From the NCBI RefSeq assembly GCF_021018895.1, contig NC_079382.1:11674501-11738500 (forward strand): DNA of 64,000 nt, in the 5' to 3' direction. This document shows positions 1-11,500 of this stretch, piece after piece (positions within the stretch are counted from its first letter, which is position 1; the number at the start of each line of letters is the position of its first letter). Both the position numbers and the translations under genes were made by a program. The DNA comes from Seriola aureovittata (taxonomy: Eukaryota > Chordata > Actinopteri > Carangiformes > Carangidae). The notes below the pieces were generated by a model that saw nothing but the letters and a program-made list of their open reading frames with translations, was not told where the DNA came from and did no database searches.

Positions 1-3000
1 AGTGCAGCATGGGCTTTTGTGACATAGCATCACTGTTTCCTAACCACTCCTCAGCTGTCAAGCTGCACTCTGATGCAATTTGGCTGGCTAGCTAACAGCA
101 AATTGCTGACAGTCCACTATCAGCTCTAGCCAGTTCCTAAGTAAGAACATGCTACTTTATTATTCTGATACATTTTGTAAGAGCTGATTTTTTAGGAACT
201 TTCAATGTATTCAATAAGTTTGTTGTTTGTTGTTCTTAGAGTTATCTTGGAGAGCTGCATGCTATGACAAGAGTCAAAGTTATGATCAGCACTCATGTGA
301 CTGGCAGTTACAGAGATGGTGCCTTTTTGTTCCAGCTGGGCTGATGTTGATTTAAGGAAACAGTTAACAGGTCACAGCCTTAACTGTGAAATGGAAACCA
401 GCCAAAACCTTTTCTCCCAGTAATATGTCATCAAATAAAATGACTAAAGCTGATTAAAATTTGTAGACTTAAAATGTTTGCGGTTTCTTTTAGGTAAAAA
501 AAAACATTACATCATTGATCTCTTTTTGTTCAAATTTGTTTTGATTTTTTATTGACACGTTTTTCTTCTAACCTCCTTATTCTTTGTTAAGTGTTTGTGG
601 TGAGAACCTGGCCTCTGGCTTCTTTCAGAAAACAAACTGGCATATAACATTTTTTTCCACAGATGATGTGAACGAGGGTGGTCGCTGCTTTGAATTATCT
701 GACACTTTTTTAAACATAAGGTGCTGTAGCTTTGATCTGGATAAAAATTTTAGCCCGCTTTTTAAAATGGAAAAATCCGGGTATATGACAAATAGTCAAC
801 AATCACATCAAGCGACTGGTGTTAAACAGGGGGCAAAGTTTTAGGAGGGAAGGGATCACAGAGTACCAGGTAAGTGCTGGATAATATAAAATGACTGCCA
901 AGCTTAATTTCATATATATATATATACACAGATACATATAAATATATATGTATGTATATAATATATTTATTTATTTTTATGTGCAACTTTAATTTGTTAT
1001 TGTGCTGTTTATTTTATCATTTTGGTTTGACTTTCTTTAAAAACTTGGATGTAATAATGTTCTGTAATGCACATTGGTCAAAATATTTCTTTGGCCGTTT
1101 TAATTTTTGTGCAAAACTTTAAAGCCTTGTTCACCACGCAGGTGTTTTTAATTACTGTTCCTCCTTAGACCTGCTAAGGCTGACGATGGGCGGAGCTTTG
1201 CCGTCACAGAGCTGTCAATCAAGCACAGTCTGTATACGCCCACCCAGTCCTGACAAACAGTCTAATCAGGTGTGGTAAGTGAAAACACCTGTGTGGGTGG
1301 ATGTTTGGTGTGTAGGAGCTTTAAGCAGGTTGATATTTTTTTGGTATATTTAATTTCTTTCTTGTGACGGTGTTCAAAGTGGGTAAAATTATGCTGAATA
1401 TACCAGCATTGGTCTGTTTGTTGCAAGCATGCACAGGTGGAACAAACAAAAAAAAACTTGAATGATAATAATGCTGCAAGTTCAACTCCCAGCAGCATCT
1501 GCGCGGGTTTAATCCAAGTTCAGGCGCTTTGATTTCAGAGTTGAATGTATGAAACAAAACTTGATGCTTAGAGCTGAGGAAAGGAGGCAACCTGCTGTCT
1601 TACAAGCCAACAGCCATGGTCTGCTCAGATCATTATAATACATAGAAGACACACTTTCTCACTACAGACTTTCACTGAAAAATACTGAAAATTATTATAA
1701 AAAAAGAAGAACTACATTCAGGTTGGATACTCTGCTTGTGCTGCTGCTGCATGCTGTCCACACCCTGTGCAGTAAAGCACTTCACTGTGTGCTGCTGTGC
1801 AACACTACATCACCATGGTGTGGTCACAAGTACAACAGATAACATCTGGCCACATCTAACTGTAATGCGGGGTGGTAAATTAAAATACCCAATATATTGT
1901 GTGTTAACATTGTACTTAGGGAGGAATGATGGTGCCACAGCAGAGTAAAATGGTGTAGCACCACTGTCCCCTTTTTTCAAGAAAAATATTAAAATATTAT
2001 ATTGTTAATACTCACTATTATACTGTCAATAATCTCACCTGATTAATGATAAACTAAACATATTTCCAAAAGTATGAAGGATTTTTGAGTTAATGTCAGT
2101 TGACTTACAGCCAGTAGTAATAATAGTGGCTTAAACACAGCAGTGTCCTTTTGCATTAGGAGGATTAACGGATAATTCTTTCTGACAAAGTTAACTCCAT
2201 AGTGTTGTTTTATCATGTACATGTACATGTACTGTGTTCGGGTTCCCTGCATCAACACACAGGAAGGCATAGATGCACCCATTAGATATGTGTTTCATGT
2301 CTTATTTGATGTAAAAATATGTCTGTATTTCTTTTGTTGTAAATGTTCCTTGATTTCATCCACAACAGTTTGTGTATGATGTCAGGACAGATTTACAACA
2401 AAAAGAAGTAAAACTTTTTATATAATGTAAAACAGTCCACAATCACCTTGTGACGTGAAATAATTTAATTTAATTTCTTTAAATGAATGTGTTTGTTTAT
2501 AAATACAAAATGGAATATGGATTAATACAGTTTTGAGCAATATAAGTGCTACTCAAGTGCAACATTTCAAATACATTTGGTTTGAAGAAAGCTAATTTGG
2601 AGGCATTAAAACAATCCAGGCAGTGATGAGCACGATTGTAAACGACAAATTAACAACTTTACAGAATATTTGTCGACTTGACAACAGACCATTAGACCTC
2701 CGCATGTTTCTCAAGTTCAGTGGTGATTGCTGTGTTCTTATTTGAGATTCAAACACCGGAGGTGCCGTAGACCCTCATGGGGTTTTTGGAGGCATTTTTA
2801 TAAAAGTATAACTCTGTAATTAGAAACTGTGATGGTTTCAGCAATCAAACTTGATAGAGTTCAATGTCACGCCCAGTATGATTTATCTGTAGAGCCACTA
2901 TGCAGTAGTTTTAGACCTGCAGTTCAAACAGTTAGTGTGGTTTAAGGTTACGGTGGCTGTGACTTCAGCCTTTGACCTCTATCAAAATCTAAATAAAAAG

Positions 3001-5481
3001 ACGACACGCGTGCACGGTGTGAAACTGCAGGTCTGAACTGGATAACTGAAACAATGATCAGAGCAGCTTTACATTTTCATTCTTAGGCCCTAGAAAACTA
3101 TAGACATTTTTACTGGTTGTTTTAGGCAATAGTGAGTTTAATGCACACATGTAGAAGCATTTGAATCACTATTTTGAATTCTGTGCAAAGCATATTTTCA
3201 TCCTTTAATGTGATAAATGAAGGAACATCCTCGATCAATGACTCAGAGGTGGAATTACTGCATGGTAAAACAATATTTACCAGCAATAAATTGTCTATTT
3301 GTCATTGACCATAATCTCTATTAAATGGGAAATTTTAAACTTTTATGCATCTTCTGGAGTGTTAATTGTGGGTAACTACATGACTGCACTTTGTCTAACC
3401 CCTAAGGGCTAGAGCTAACTACAGAAAATTATGAATTTTGTTTACACACATTTCAATCATGTCAAAGTCAACTCATGAAATGTGGTCAACACAAAAGACA
3501 TGAAAAGGCAGAGTCAGTACAGAGCTCGAATTTGTGATTTTGAAGCAATAATGGTCTCAAAAGAAATGTCTCATGTTACAACAGCATTTTCATTTATAGT
3601 GCTAGTATGGACCGTATTAACCGATGTGCCATGAGACACTATTGCCACCTTAATGGCACGAAGGTCTTTGTCATATTTCTCAACACTGATGTGAAGTATA
3701 AAGAGCAAAAGCATGTACATGATTAAAAGTGTTTTTGTTTTTTTTTTTTTTAATGGTTGTTTGGTATGAGGAACAAAGGCTGTAAAAATGTTTTTGTACT
3801 TGCAGCTCACTGAAAGCTAATAATAGGAATTTTAAAAAGTAGTTTTGTGTAAATGTATAAATGATCTCATATGTATTTGGTTGTTGTTTCTGAACCACAT
3901 ATTAATAATGACTAAAACGGTATTACAGACATTTTAGACGAGAAACATTTTTTAGCAGTTCAAGCTTTAGTGTTTTTAGATGAAAAACTGCCAGCTGTAC
4001 TTGTGGTGGAGGAAGGCAGGCAGTACTGCCATGTAGGAAATCTATTCTCACTATTAATGCATTTAATTTGCACTTACATTTGAAGAACATTAAACTAGTG
4101 TATCAAGTCATTTCTACAAGTGATGGCCTTAATAACCTCAGCATAGAAAAACCTGGTTGGTCTGATTAACACATTTCTTAGGACACACGAGAAACAAAAA
4201 TATGACCATTCATTTAGTTAAAGGTCAAAGTTTCCGGTAAAGCAGATTTGTTGTTTGAGTATTAGGTGATTGTCGGCACGAGGCCGATGTCCGGTTGTTT
4301 TCAATGTTCTTCTTTTCCTTCTTTCCCCTTACTACAATGACGTGATAATCACACATTCATGACATTTGGCCCAGCGTTCCAGTTTGTGCTCAAGCTTTGG
4401 AACTCCATATGGGACAATCCCCTTGAAGGTAGTACCATAGATTTAAGTTTTGAAAATTTCAAAACCAGTTACCTAGTCACAGGTGCTACAGTTTTAAAGG
4501 TTTCATCCAACTGTAGACACAACTGAGGAGGATCTTAGACTAAAACGTGATGGATATTACAAGTCCATCACTCTGATTGTATCAACACTTTAGCTAAGTA
4601 AAATTTTACTTTTCAATAGTTTGTTAAAATTTCACCAGAATAGTTGTACAACATCTTAAGAGCTAGATAAGAAATTATATTAGTGCCGTAACACTCAAGT
4701 GTCTGTTGATAAATGCTACTGTAAACACTGTCTTTGACATCTGAGACAATATTTACCTCATCATTTTGAAATGATTTGAAATTCATTTGACGCATAAATG
4801 TCATTCATTTATTACTTTTGAAATCTAACATTTTGTTATGATTTCATAATAAATATTAATGAGCAGTTGATTACGCACAAAAATGTTTAAAAATATTAAA
4901 CGAAAAATTTTAAAAACAGAAATAGACATGCTATCAACATTTTTTCTCTTTTTTCAATCCTGGATTTTGTTTTAAGTTTTTATTTTGTCTTCATTTCTTT
5001 ATTTTGATGAAATAAGCCTTTCAATAAAAGAAAATGTAAACTGAGTGAAATGGTTCAGCCTCATCCAAAATGATGCAGACTGAAGTTTAGGAACACTTTT
5101 CCTGATGGTGGTTCTACAGCAGCCATGTGAGTTTTAAAACATTTTTCTTAGCTGTAGTTTTATTTTTGGGCTGATTCATTACAGTATTTTGACTGTCTCC
5201 ATCTTTCTCCCTTATATTTTTTCCTCCTCTGCTCTGCTCCTCTTTGTAAACCTGATAATTACTACATAAACATTCAAATAAATAGACAAATAAAATAAAC
5301 TTTAACAATTTAACTTAAATTTCACCTATTTTGTCTCTTTCACTGGTGTAAAATAAAACAATAATATTATTTCAAGACTACCACCTAATATTAACTTGTG
5401 ATGTGATAGATGGGAATACAAATAAGTGGAAATGATTCTGACATCTAAGTGGCTGTAAATGTAAGTTTTTTCATGTCCTAC
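1..5481 (-). other. ylpm1 3'-side intron or flank, no exon found
   Basis: AT-rich sequence. I looked on the minus strand for the expected YLPM1 tail (GYIPKSKWE, KRVRWADLEE, final NRTKYI) and saw none. It holds an AT microsatellite near 912-926 and ACATGT repeats near 2217-2232. A plus-strand stretch at about 663-869 has a pyrimidine-rich AG before it and a GTAAGT after it but no recognised product. The simplest reading is one long intron whose downstream exons lie beyond position 1. Confidence 0.6.
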
Positions 5482-5556
5482 CAGATCACCCTCTTCTTCC
5501 TCTTCTCTCTTGGGTTCCTTGGGCTCGTCATCGGGATTGAAGTCTTCCATTTCAAC
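5482..5556 (-). CDS. ylpm1: ylpm1 coding exon 18, last exon visible (residues 1836-1860)
   Basis: It begins VEMEDFNPDDEP (human VEMEDFDANIEE) and ends in an acidic EEEEEGDL run. A usable GTAGGA donor is at 5481-5480, and reading through it gives a non-homologous tail. The human protein continues with GYIPKSKWEMD and about 100 more residues, so this is not the true C-terminus. Confidence 0.88.
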
Positions 5557-8500
5557 CTAATAACACAAGCACCAGTTAGTTTAGCTCAGTTAATGAACAA
5601 GAGCAATAATACAGTATAATAATATTTTGAAAACCGTCTTGAAGACCTCACCTCCTCTATAGCAGCATCCTGAAGCAGGGACCGGACATCTAACCGCACC
5701 ATATGACGTGGTGAGGGCTCCCAGTTGTTGGACATCTGTGTACAAAATGCTTCGTTAAGAAGTGTTCCCTTTATGTTTATGAGCTTTAGTGGACATTCAT
5801 GATTGTACTGCGAGAGCTAATCGATCTTACAGACCTTCATTATATCCTTAACTGTACGCCCATGCACATTTCTCTTCGCACAAGTCTGAGTGTCCGCAGT
5901 GATTTCAGCCAGATACACCTTGAAATTTTAAAAAAGAAAGAAAAAACACATCTTCAGCACAGGGAACAACTGGAACAACATTTTTTTTATGTCTCATTCA
6001 TGAACAACTCACCTCAAAGCCTTTAGTTTTGGCTGCGCTCCAGAACTGATCAAAATGTTTAACCCTGTCATTAATAGTGTCTAAAATGATGAAGGGGAAA
6101 AAGCCGTCATCCAGAGTTTTCTTAAATGTTTTAAGCATGCTGCTTCGGTAGGTATCCTCCATCTCTGGCTCGTACTCATATTCAAGAACCTGCAAAACAG
6201 ATTTTTGTGTTACATTGTTTATAATATATACAATAGTAACTGGAATACGTATATTTTTATTTCATTTTCATCAAACAGTATACTCTAGTACCATTTTTGT
6301 TACTGTTGTATATCAGACTCACCTTGGTTTTGACCCTCCTGCCTGTGTCTGGGTCTTTCTCAACTTTCTCAACCTCGGTCATGAAATAGTCGTCCAAAAC
6401 AAGAACTCTCGGTGGGGCACCACCACAATCAACTTCCTTGTCCTTGATATTGTTAACAAGATTGAAAAGCTATGTTTTCATATTTCTATTTTCTTTGTTA
6501 CAAAAGATAATAACATTTGTTATGTCAAAAACATTTTTGCAGGACACATTTACAGGCTCTATGAGTATTGTTCTTATTGTTGTAGTATATTGTGCTTAAA
6601 CTTGAGTTACATTACATTATAATTATATTACACTATGATTTGCTGGTATAACTCCACTCACCCGTATAAGCCTTGCAACATGGCTTTTTCCGCTTCCTGG
6701 AAGCCCTCTCATTATGATGACGATCTGTTAAATCAAATAGCTTGAATGAGAACGCCTCACTATCAAATAGTGTAACAATGTGCTGTAGATACATCAAGAA
6801 ACACTGACGCAGTAACACATACCCTTTCAGGCCGAGATGATCTGCCAGGTGGTTTGAGGATATCATCAATATTCTTGATTTCTGGCTTCTTCTCGACTCG
6901 TGGAGGTGGCTGAGGTGGAGGTGGTAGAGGTGGTGCAGTGGGAGCCCCTCGGTCCTCTGGATAACTTCTTCTGTCCACTGTATGAAATTAAAAATTTTTC
7001 AATTATAAATGCAATTTACTGCTTTGAAACTGTTTCCCCACATTCCCTCTATCATGCAGAAATCTAATTTTAGTCACAAAAAAATTTGGGACTTGAGTGT
7101 AAAAAGTTGAAGTTCTACCAAACACAGTTGTGCATGTGAACACACATCTGTTAACAGATGTGGAACTGAACATACCGTAAGGTGAAGAGCTATGGCCGTA
7201 ACGCTCAGGCCCACTGCGGTCAAGTCCAGCGCGCTCGTATGGAGGTCTGTCGTAGCTAGGCCTTCCATAATGTTCATCTCGATCACGACTGCCACTTCGG
7301 TCCCTCTCTCGAACATCCCACTCTCTGTCCCTGTATCCTGAGCGTAGAGGAGGTGCCAGTGGAGATCTACACAGGGGAGGAGTTGTATTAAGTTTCATTT
7401 CCTCAACAGAATTTCTTGTTTCAAACTGGCACACACTGATGACTAATCACAATGTATGACACAGTGTGATATAGTACCTTTCCTCAACCATGGACTGTGT
7501 GCTTGAATCAAAAACAGACAAACAGAAAAGAATATTATATATGTACGGAAGCAGTACACTTCCCCACAGTTTGAAAAAAAAAGAAAGAAGGAGTGTCAGA
7601 GCCACAGAGGAAACATGTTACCTGTCATCTCTTTCTCTTGGGGGATAGCGCTCCCTCTCAAATCTTTCTCTTTCATATTCAAGTGGAGGCTTTTCTCTGT
7701 ATAACTCCCTCTCTCTGTTGTACTCCCGGCGGTCCATGTAAGGGTCTGATCGTCTCTCATAATACAGGTCTCTGCTATAAGGATCTCTGGAACCAAGGGG
7801 TTCTATGAGGAGAATTAAATAGTTCATCAGTGAAAAATGGTAAGAAAGTTGCATAAACAAGCTCTATTTGAGTAGAAAAATATAAGCTTGACAGTATTGA
7901 AACTCACCTTTTTCATAACCCCTGTCTAATGGCACCGGGTCAGGCCTTAGCACAATTCTCTCACCGTAAGAGATCCGCTCAACAGTGGCACCAGGCTCTG
8001 AAATTAGTGTCAATATCAGCAACAGTGTCTGGAAAGATAATTTGCTTAATCTGTTAAAATGAAGAAATATATTCCTTTTTGCTTCTCATACCATGTCCAT
8101 GTCCATAATCCACAGTCTTTGGTATCACTGGAGCTGTGGGCGCAGCAGAGTGGACTGACTGGCAATCTGTGGCAGCGGGCTTTGCATCCCAAGCCACAGG
8201 TTCAGTTGCAGCTGTCTGTGCTGCTGCAGTCATGCCCTGAGGATGACCGATTTGATATCATAGCAGTTAATTATAAAATTGCAAAGTAGAAATATAATTA
8301 AAATAGATTTACTGAAAATATATGGAAAATGCAAAGTATGCCTTGTGTACTTTAGTGGCCATGCTGTTCCTTACATGCCATGTGTTTTGAATCAACTTGC
8401 ATAACCAATGGTCTTGCGATTCTTACAACAATGCAGTCTTCGTTGGTAACTATCACTTACCTTCAAAACATTCCTGACGTCCGGCGGGATCTCCAAACCG

Positions 8501-11500
8501 AGAAGACCAGCAGGAAGCTCAGGCAAGACGTCTGCTGGTGCAGGCTGAGGTTCAGCACCAGTGGTCTTCCCCTCCTGCAGTTCCCTGTAAACCCAAAAGA
8601 ATGTTATAATGTAGATAACTTCACCTAAAAGTTGCACAAAATCCATTCGACCATAAAGTAGAGTAGGCAATACAGTAACAAAATGGCAGAAAACAAAACA
8701 GCCGAAAAGCAAAAAAAGCCTTCTACTTCGATCACTGCCATGTGTAAAGGTAAGTCAGTTAAGCTTTTTTATGATGCAAGGACCACAATTCCATTCACCT
8801 CCCCTGTTTTTGGATGGAGGCAGAAATCGCAGGTGAAGATTTCAAAACCTAGGCTAACAATTAACAACAATGCAATTAGCATAACTAGATGCCACAAGAG
8901 CTAAGTCAGAATGTAATGTGCATGAACCTATTATATAATGTATTAATCAACAATGAAAGTCTAGAAATTACCGTATAAGTTTAAGCTCTTGAGCAGCTTT
9001 CAAGATGATCTCGTGCTGACGTTGAGAGAGAGCAAGTACATTTGCTCCACTTGCTCCTTGTGGTGCAGGTTCAACTGAGCTCTCTGGTAAGTTCGTTACA
9101 AGTGCAGCAGGAAGGGGAGGTTTATCCAAAGGAGGCTCATCCCTGTGGTCCTCATAACGAGGTCTGCGATCTTCATAGTCAGGAGGATACCCTCTCTCTG
9201 GTGGCGGAGGGAGTCTTGAAGGCCTATCCCATTCTGAAGGGGGTGGTAGTGGGTATGGTGGCTCTTCCTGTCGGTATGGTGGCTCATCCTTGTATTCACG
9301 GATTCTAAGTTCTCCTCTACCCCTGTTAAGCTCATCATATGGATATGGGTGACCTCTTTCTCTTTCTCTTTCCTCTAGCCAATGGCCATCTCTGTAGGAC
9401 TCTGGTGGAGGCATGCGGGGGGGATAGTCCCTCTCAGGAGGCGCACGATCTCTGTCCCATTCAGACTCATAGTACTTGGCCTCTGGCCGATAGTCATCAG
9501 GAGGATAGTCCTGTGGTGTCCGCCAGCGAAATCCGTCTTCACCATGACCATAATCCTCAACGTAACCCTCATTATATCCCTCTTCATACTCCTCATGTGT
9601 TGGACCTGGCCGCCACATACCTCTTGCCATTCCTCGACCCATAGGTCTCCTCCTCATTCCTCCCCTATCTATTATCTCATGTGGAGGCAGAGGGGGACCG
9701 ATGCCATGTGGCGGTCGCCACCCTAAGTCTCTCTCCATTCCTTCATCGTACAAAGGCTCCTCCATAGGATCCATCATTTCATGGGGCGGCGGTGGCATGC
9801 AACGCCTGCGTCTTCCTACATCAGGATGCATCGGGTGGCTGTGAGGGTCATGTCCATGGTACATGGGGTGCCCTGCTGGATCAACTTCAGTCTCATCCGT
9901 GTCCATTTCATGGCCTAATGGCCCGTGATCCATTGGCCCATGTACTGGATGAGGGGGACGTCCTCGTCCTGGGGGCATGAAACCAGGATGACCACGTGGA
10001 GGACGACCTCGGCCAGGTGGAAATGGGGGTCTCATTCCTCTCATTGGAGGAGGTCTCCTTTCTCCCCAGTAAGGGTCATCTTCCTCTGAGTACTCCACTG
10101 ATTCAGGTTCTTCCCAGTGCCTGTCCGCTGGATCTCCTCTTCCCATAGGTGGTCCTCCTCTTCCCATAGGGGGACCCCCTCTTCCCATAGGGGGACCACC
10201 TCTACCCATAGGGGGACCCCCTCTACCCATAGGTGGACCTCCTCTACCCATAGGTGGTCCTCCTCTACCCATAGGTGGACCTCCTCTAATCATAGGTGGA
10301 CCCCCTCTACCCAAAGGTAGACCTCCTCTCCCCATAGGCGGTCTACCTCTCCCCATAGGTGGACCTCCTCTACCCATAGGTGGGCCTCCTCTACCCATAG
10401 GGGGGCCTCCTCTCATTATTGGGGGTCCTCCTCTCCCCATAGGGGGTCCTCCCATTGGCTCTTCATAATACTCTTCCTCTGTTGCAAAGTGATGGTCCTC
10501 CGGCATCCACATTTCTTCAGGGGGCACCTCAGACTCCTCACCTCCAAACTCCTTGTATGAAGGATCTTGCCAGTGATATTCTTGCTGCTCTTCTGGCATC
10601 CCCAACTCCTCTTCCGGTGGCATGTAATCATAGGACATTTCTCCCATCTCCTCCCCAAGCGGGACAGTGTTTGATCCTCTGAACTCTCCACGGCCCCTCT
10701 GCCCACGACCTCGCCCAAGCACCTGAACAGGCACTGGGGGCTGGCCTCGACCCCTACCAGGAGGAGGCCTTGGAGGCTCTGGTCTTGACTGCATTTGGCC
10801 AGAAGCTTGTGGCTCCTGTTGGATTACTGGGGGTTTTGGTACCACTGGGGGCTTGCTGTTTGTCAATGGTCCATCTGGTTTGATGGGATTTTGAGCAACA
10901 GTATTTTTTGATAAGGAAGAAGCAGTTACTGAAGGCTTGCTGTTAACAGGTTTAGTATTTTCACTTTTTTCAGAGGCCTCATTGCCATCTGATTTCTCTG
11001 GGTTTGTCTGTAATGTCTGAGGAATGGGGTCACTTTGAACAAAAAAACCATCATTTCCGAGTAAGTTGTCATCTGTTAAGTCTTCAGCATTTACCTTCTC
11101 AACTTTTTCAGATTCACTTTTTTCTTTTTCAGTCTGTGGCGTGGCTGATTTTCCTACAGTCTTGGATTCAATACTGGCAGGCTGTTTAGTGGCTGTTTCT
11201 TCTTTAGGTTGGGGGCCTTGCTGTTGTTTTTGCTGGGGCACGGGTGGGCGTTCAAAACGAGGCGGAGGGCCAGGTGGCCTTGGGGGTTGTTCAAACCTAG
11301 GCTGCTGCCCAAATCGTGGCTGATCGAATCTAGGGGGACCATCAAAGCGCGGGCGTGGTTGGTCAAATCTGGGAGGCCCATCAAAGCGCGGGCGTGGTTG
11401 GTCAAACCTTGGGGGGCCGTCAAAGTGCTGCTGTGGTTGGTCGAACCTTGGGGGCCCGTCAAAGCGCTGCTGTGGTTGGTCGAACCTTGGGGGCCCATCA

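Noticed and set aside
584..869. Plus-strand open frame and exon-like stretch with a pyrimidine-rich AG at about 662 and GTAAGT at 870
   Set aside because: No recognisable product, and the open frame does not fit the splice sites. Most likely chance signals within an intron.
4332..4442. Minus-strand open stretch of 36 codons containing FKGIVPYGVPKL and ERWAKCHE
   Set aside because: It looks protein-like and lies where the missing ylpm1 tail might be, but it does not match the YLPM1 C-terminus, is short, and has stops on both sides.
9042..9644. Several plus-strand open frames opposite ylpm1 exon 6
   Set aside because: Shadows of the real minus-strand exon caused by its biased, repetitive codons.
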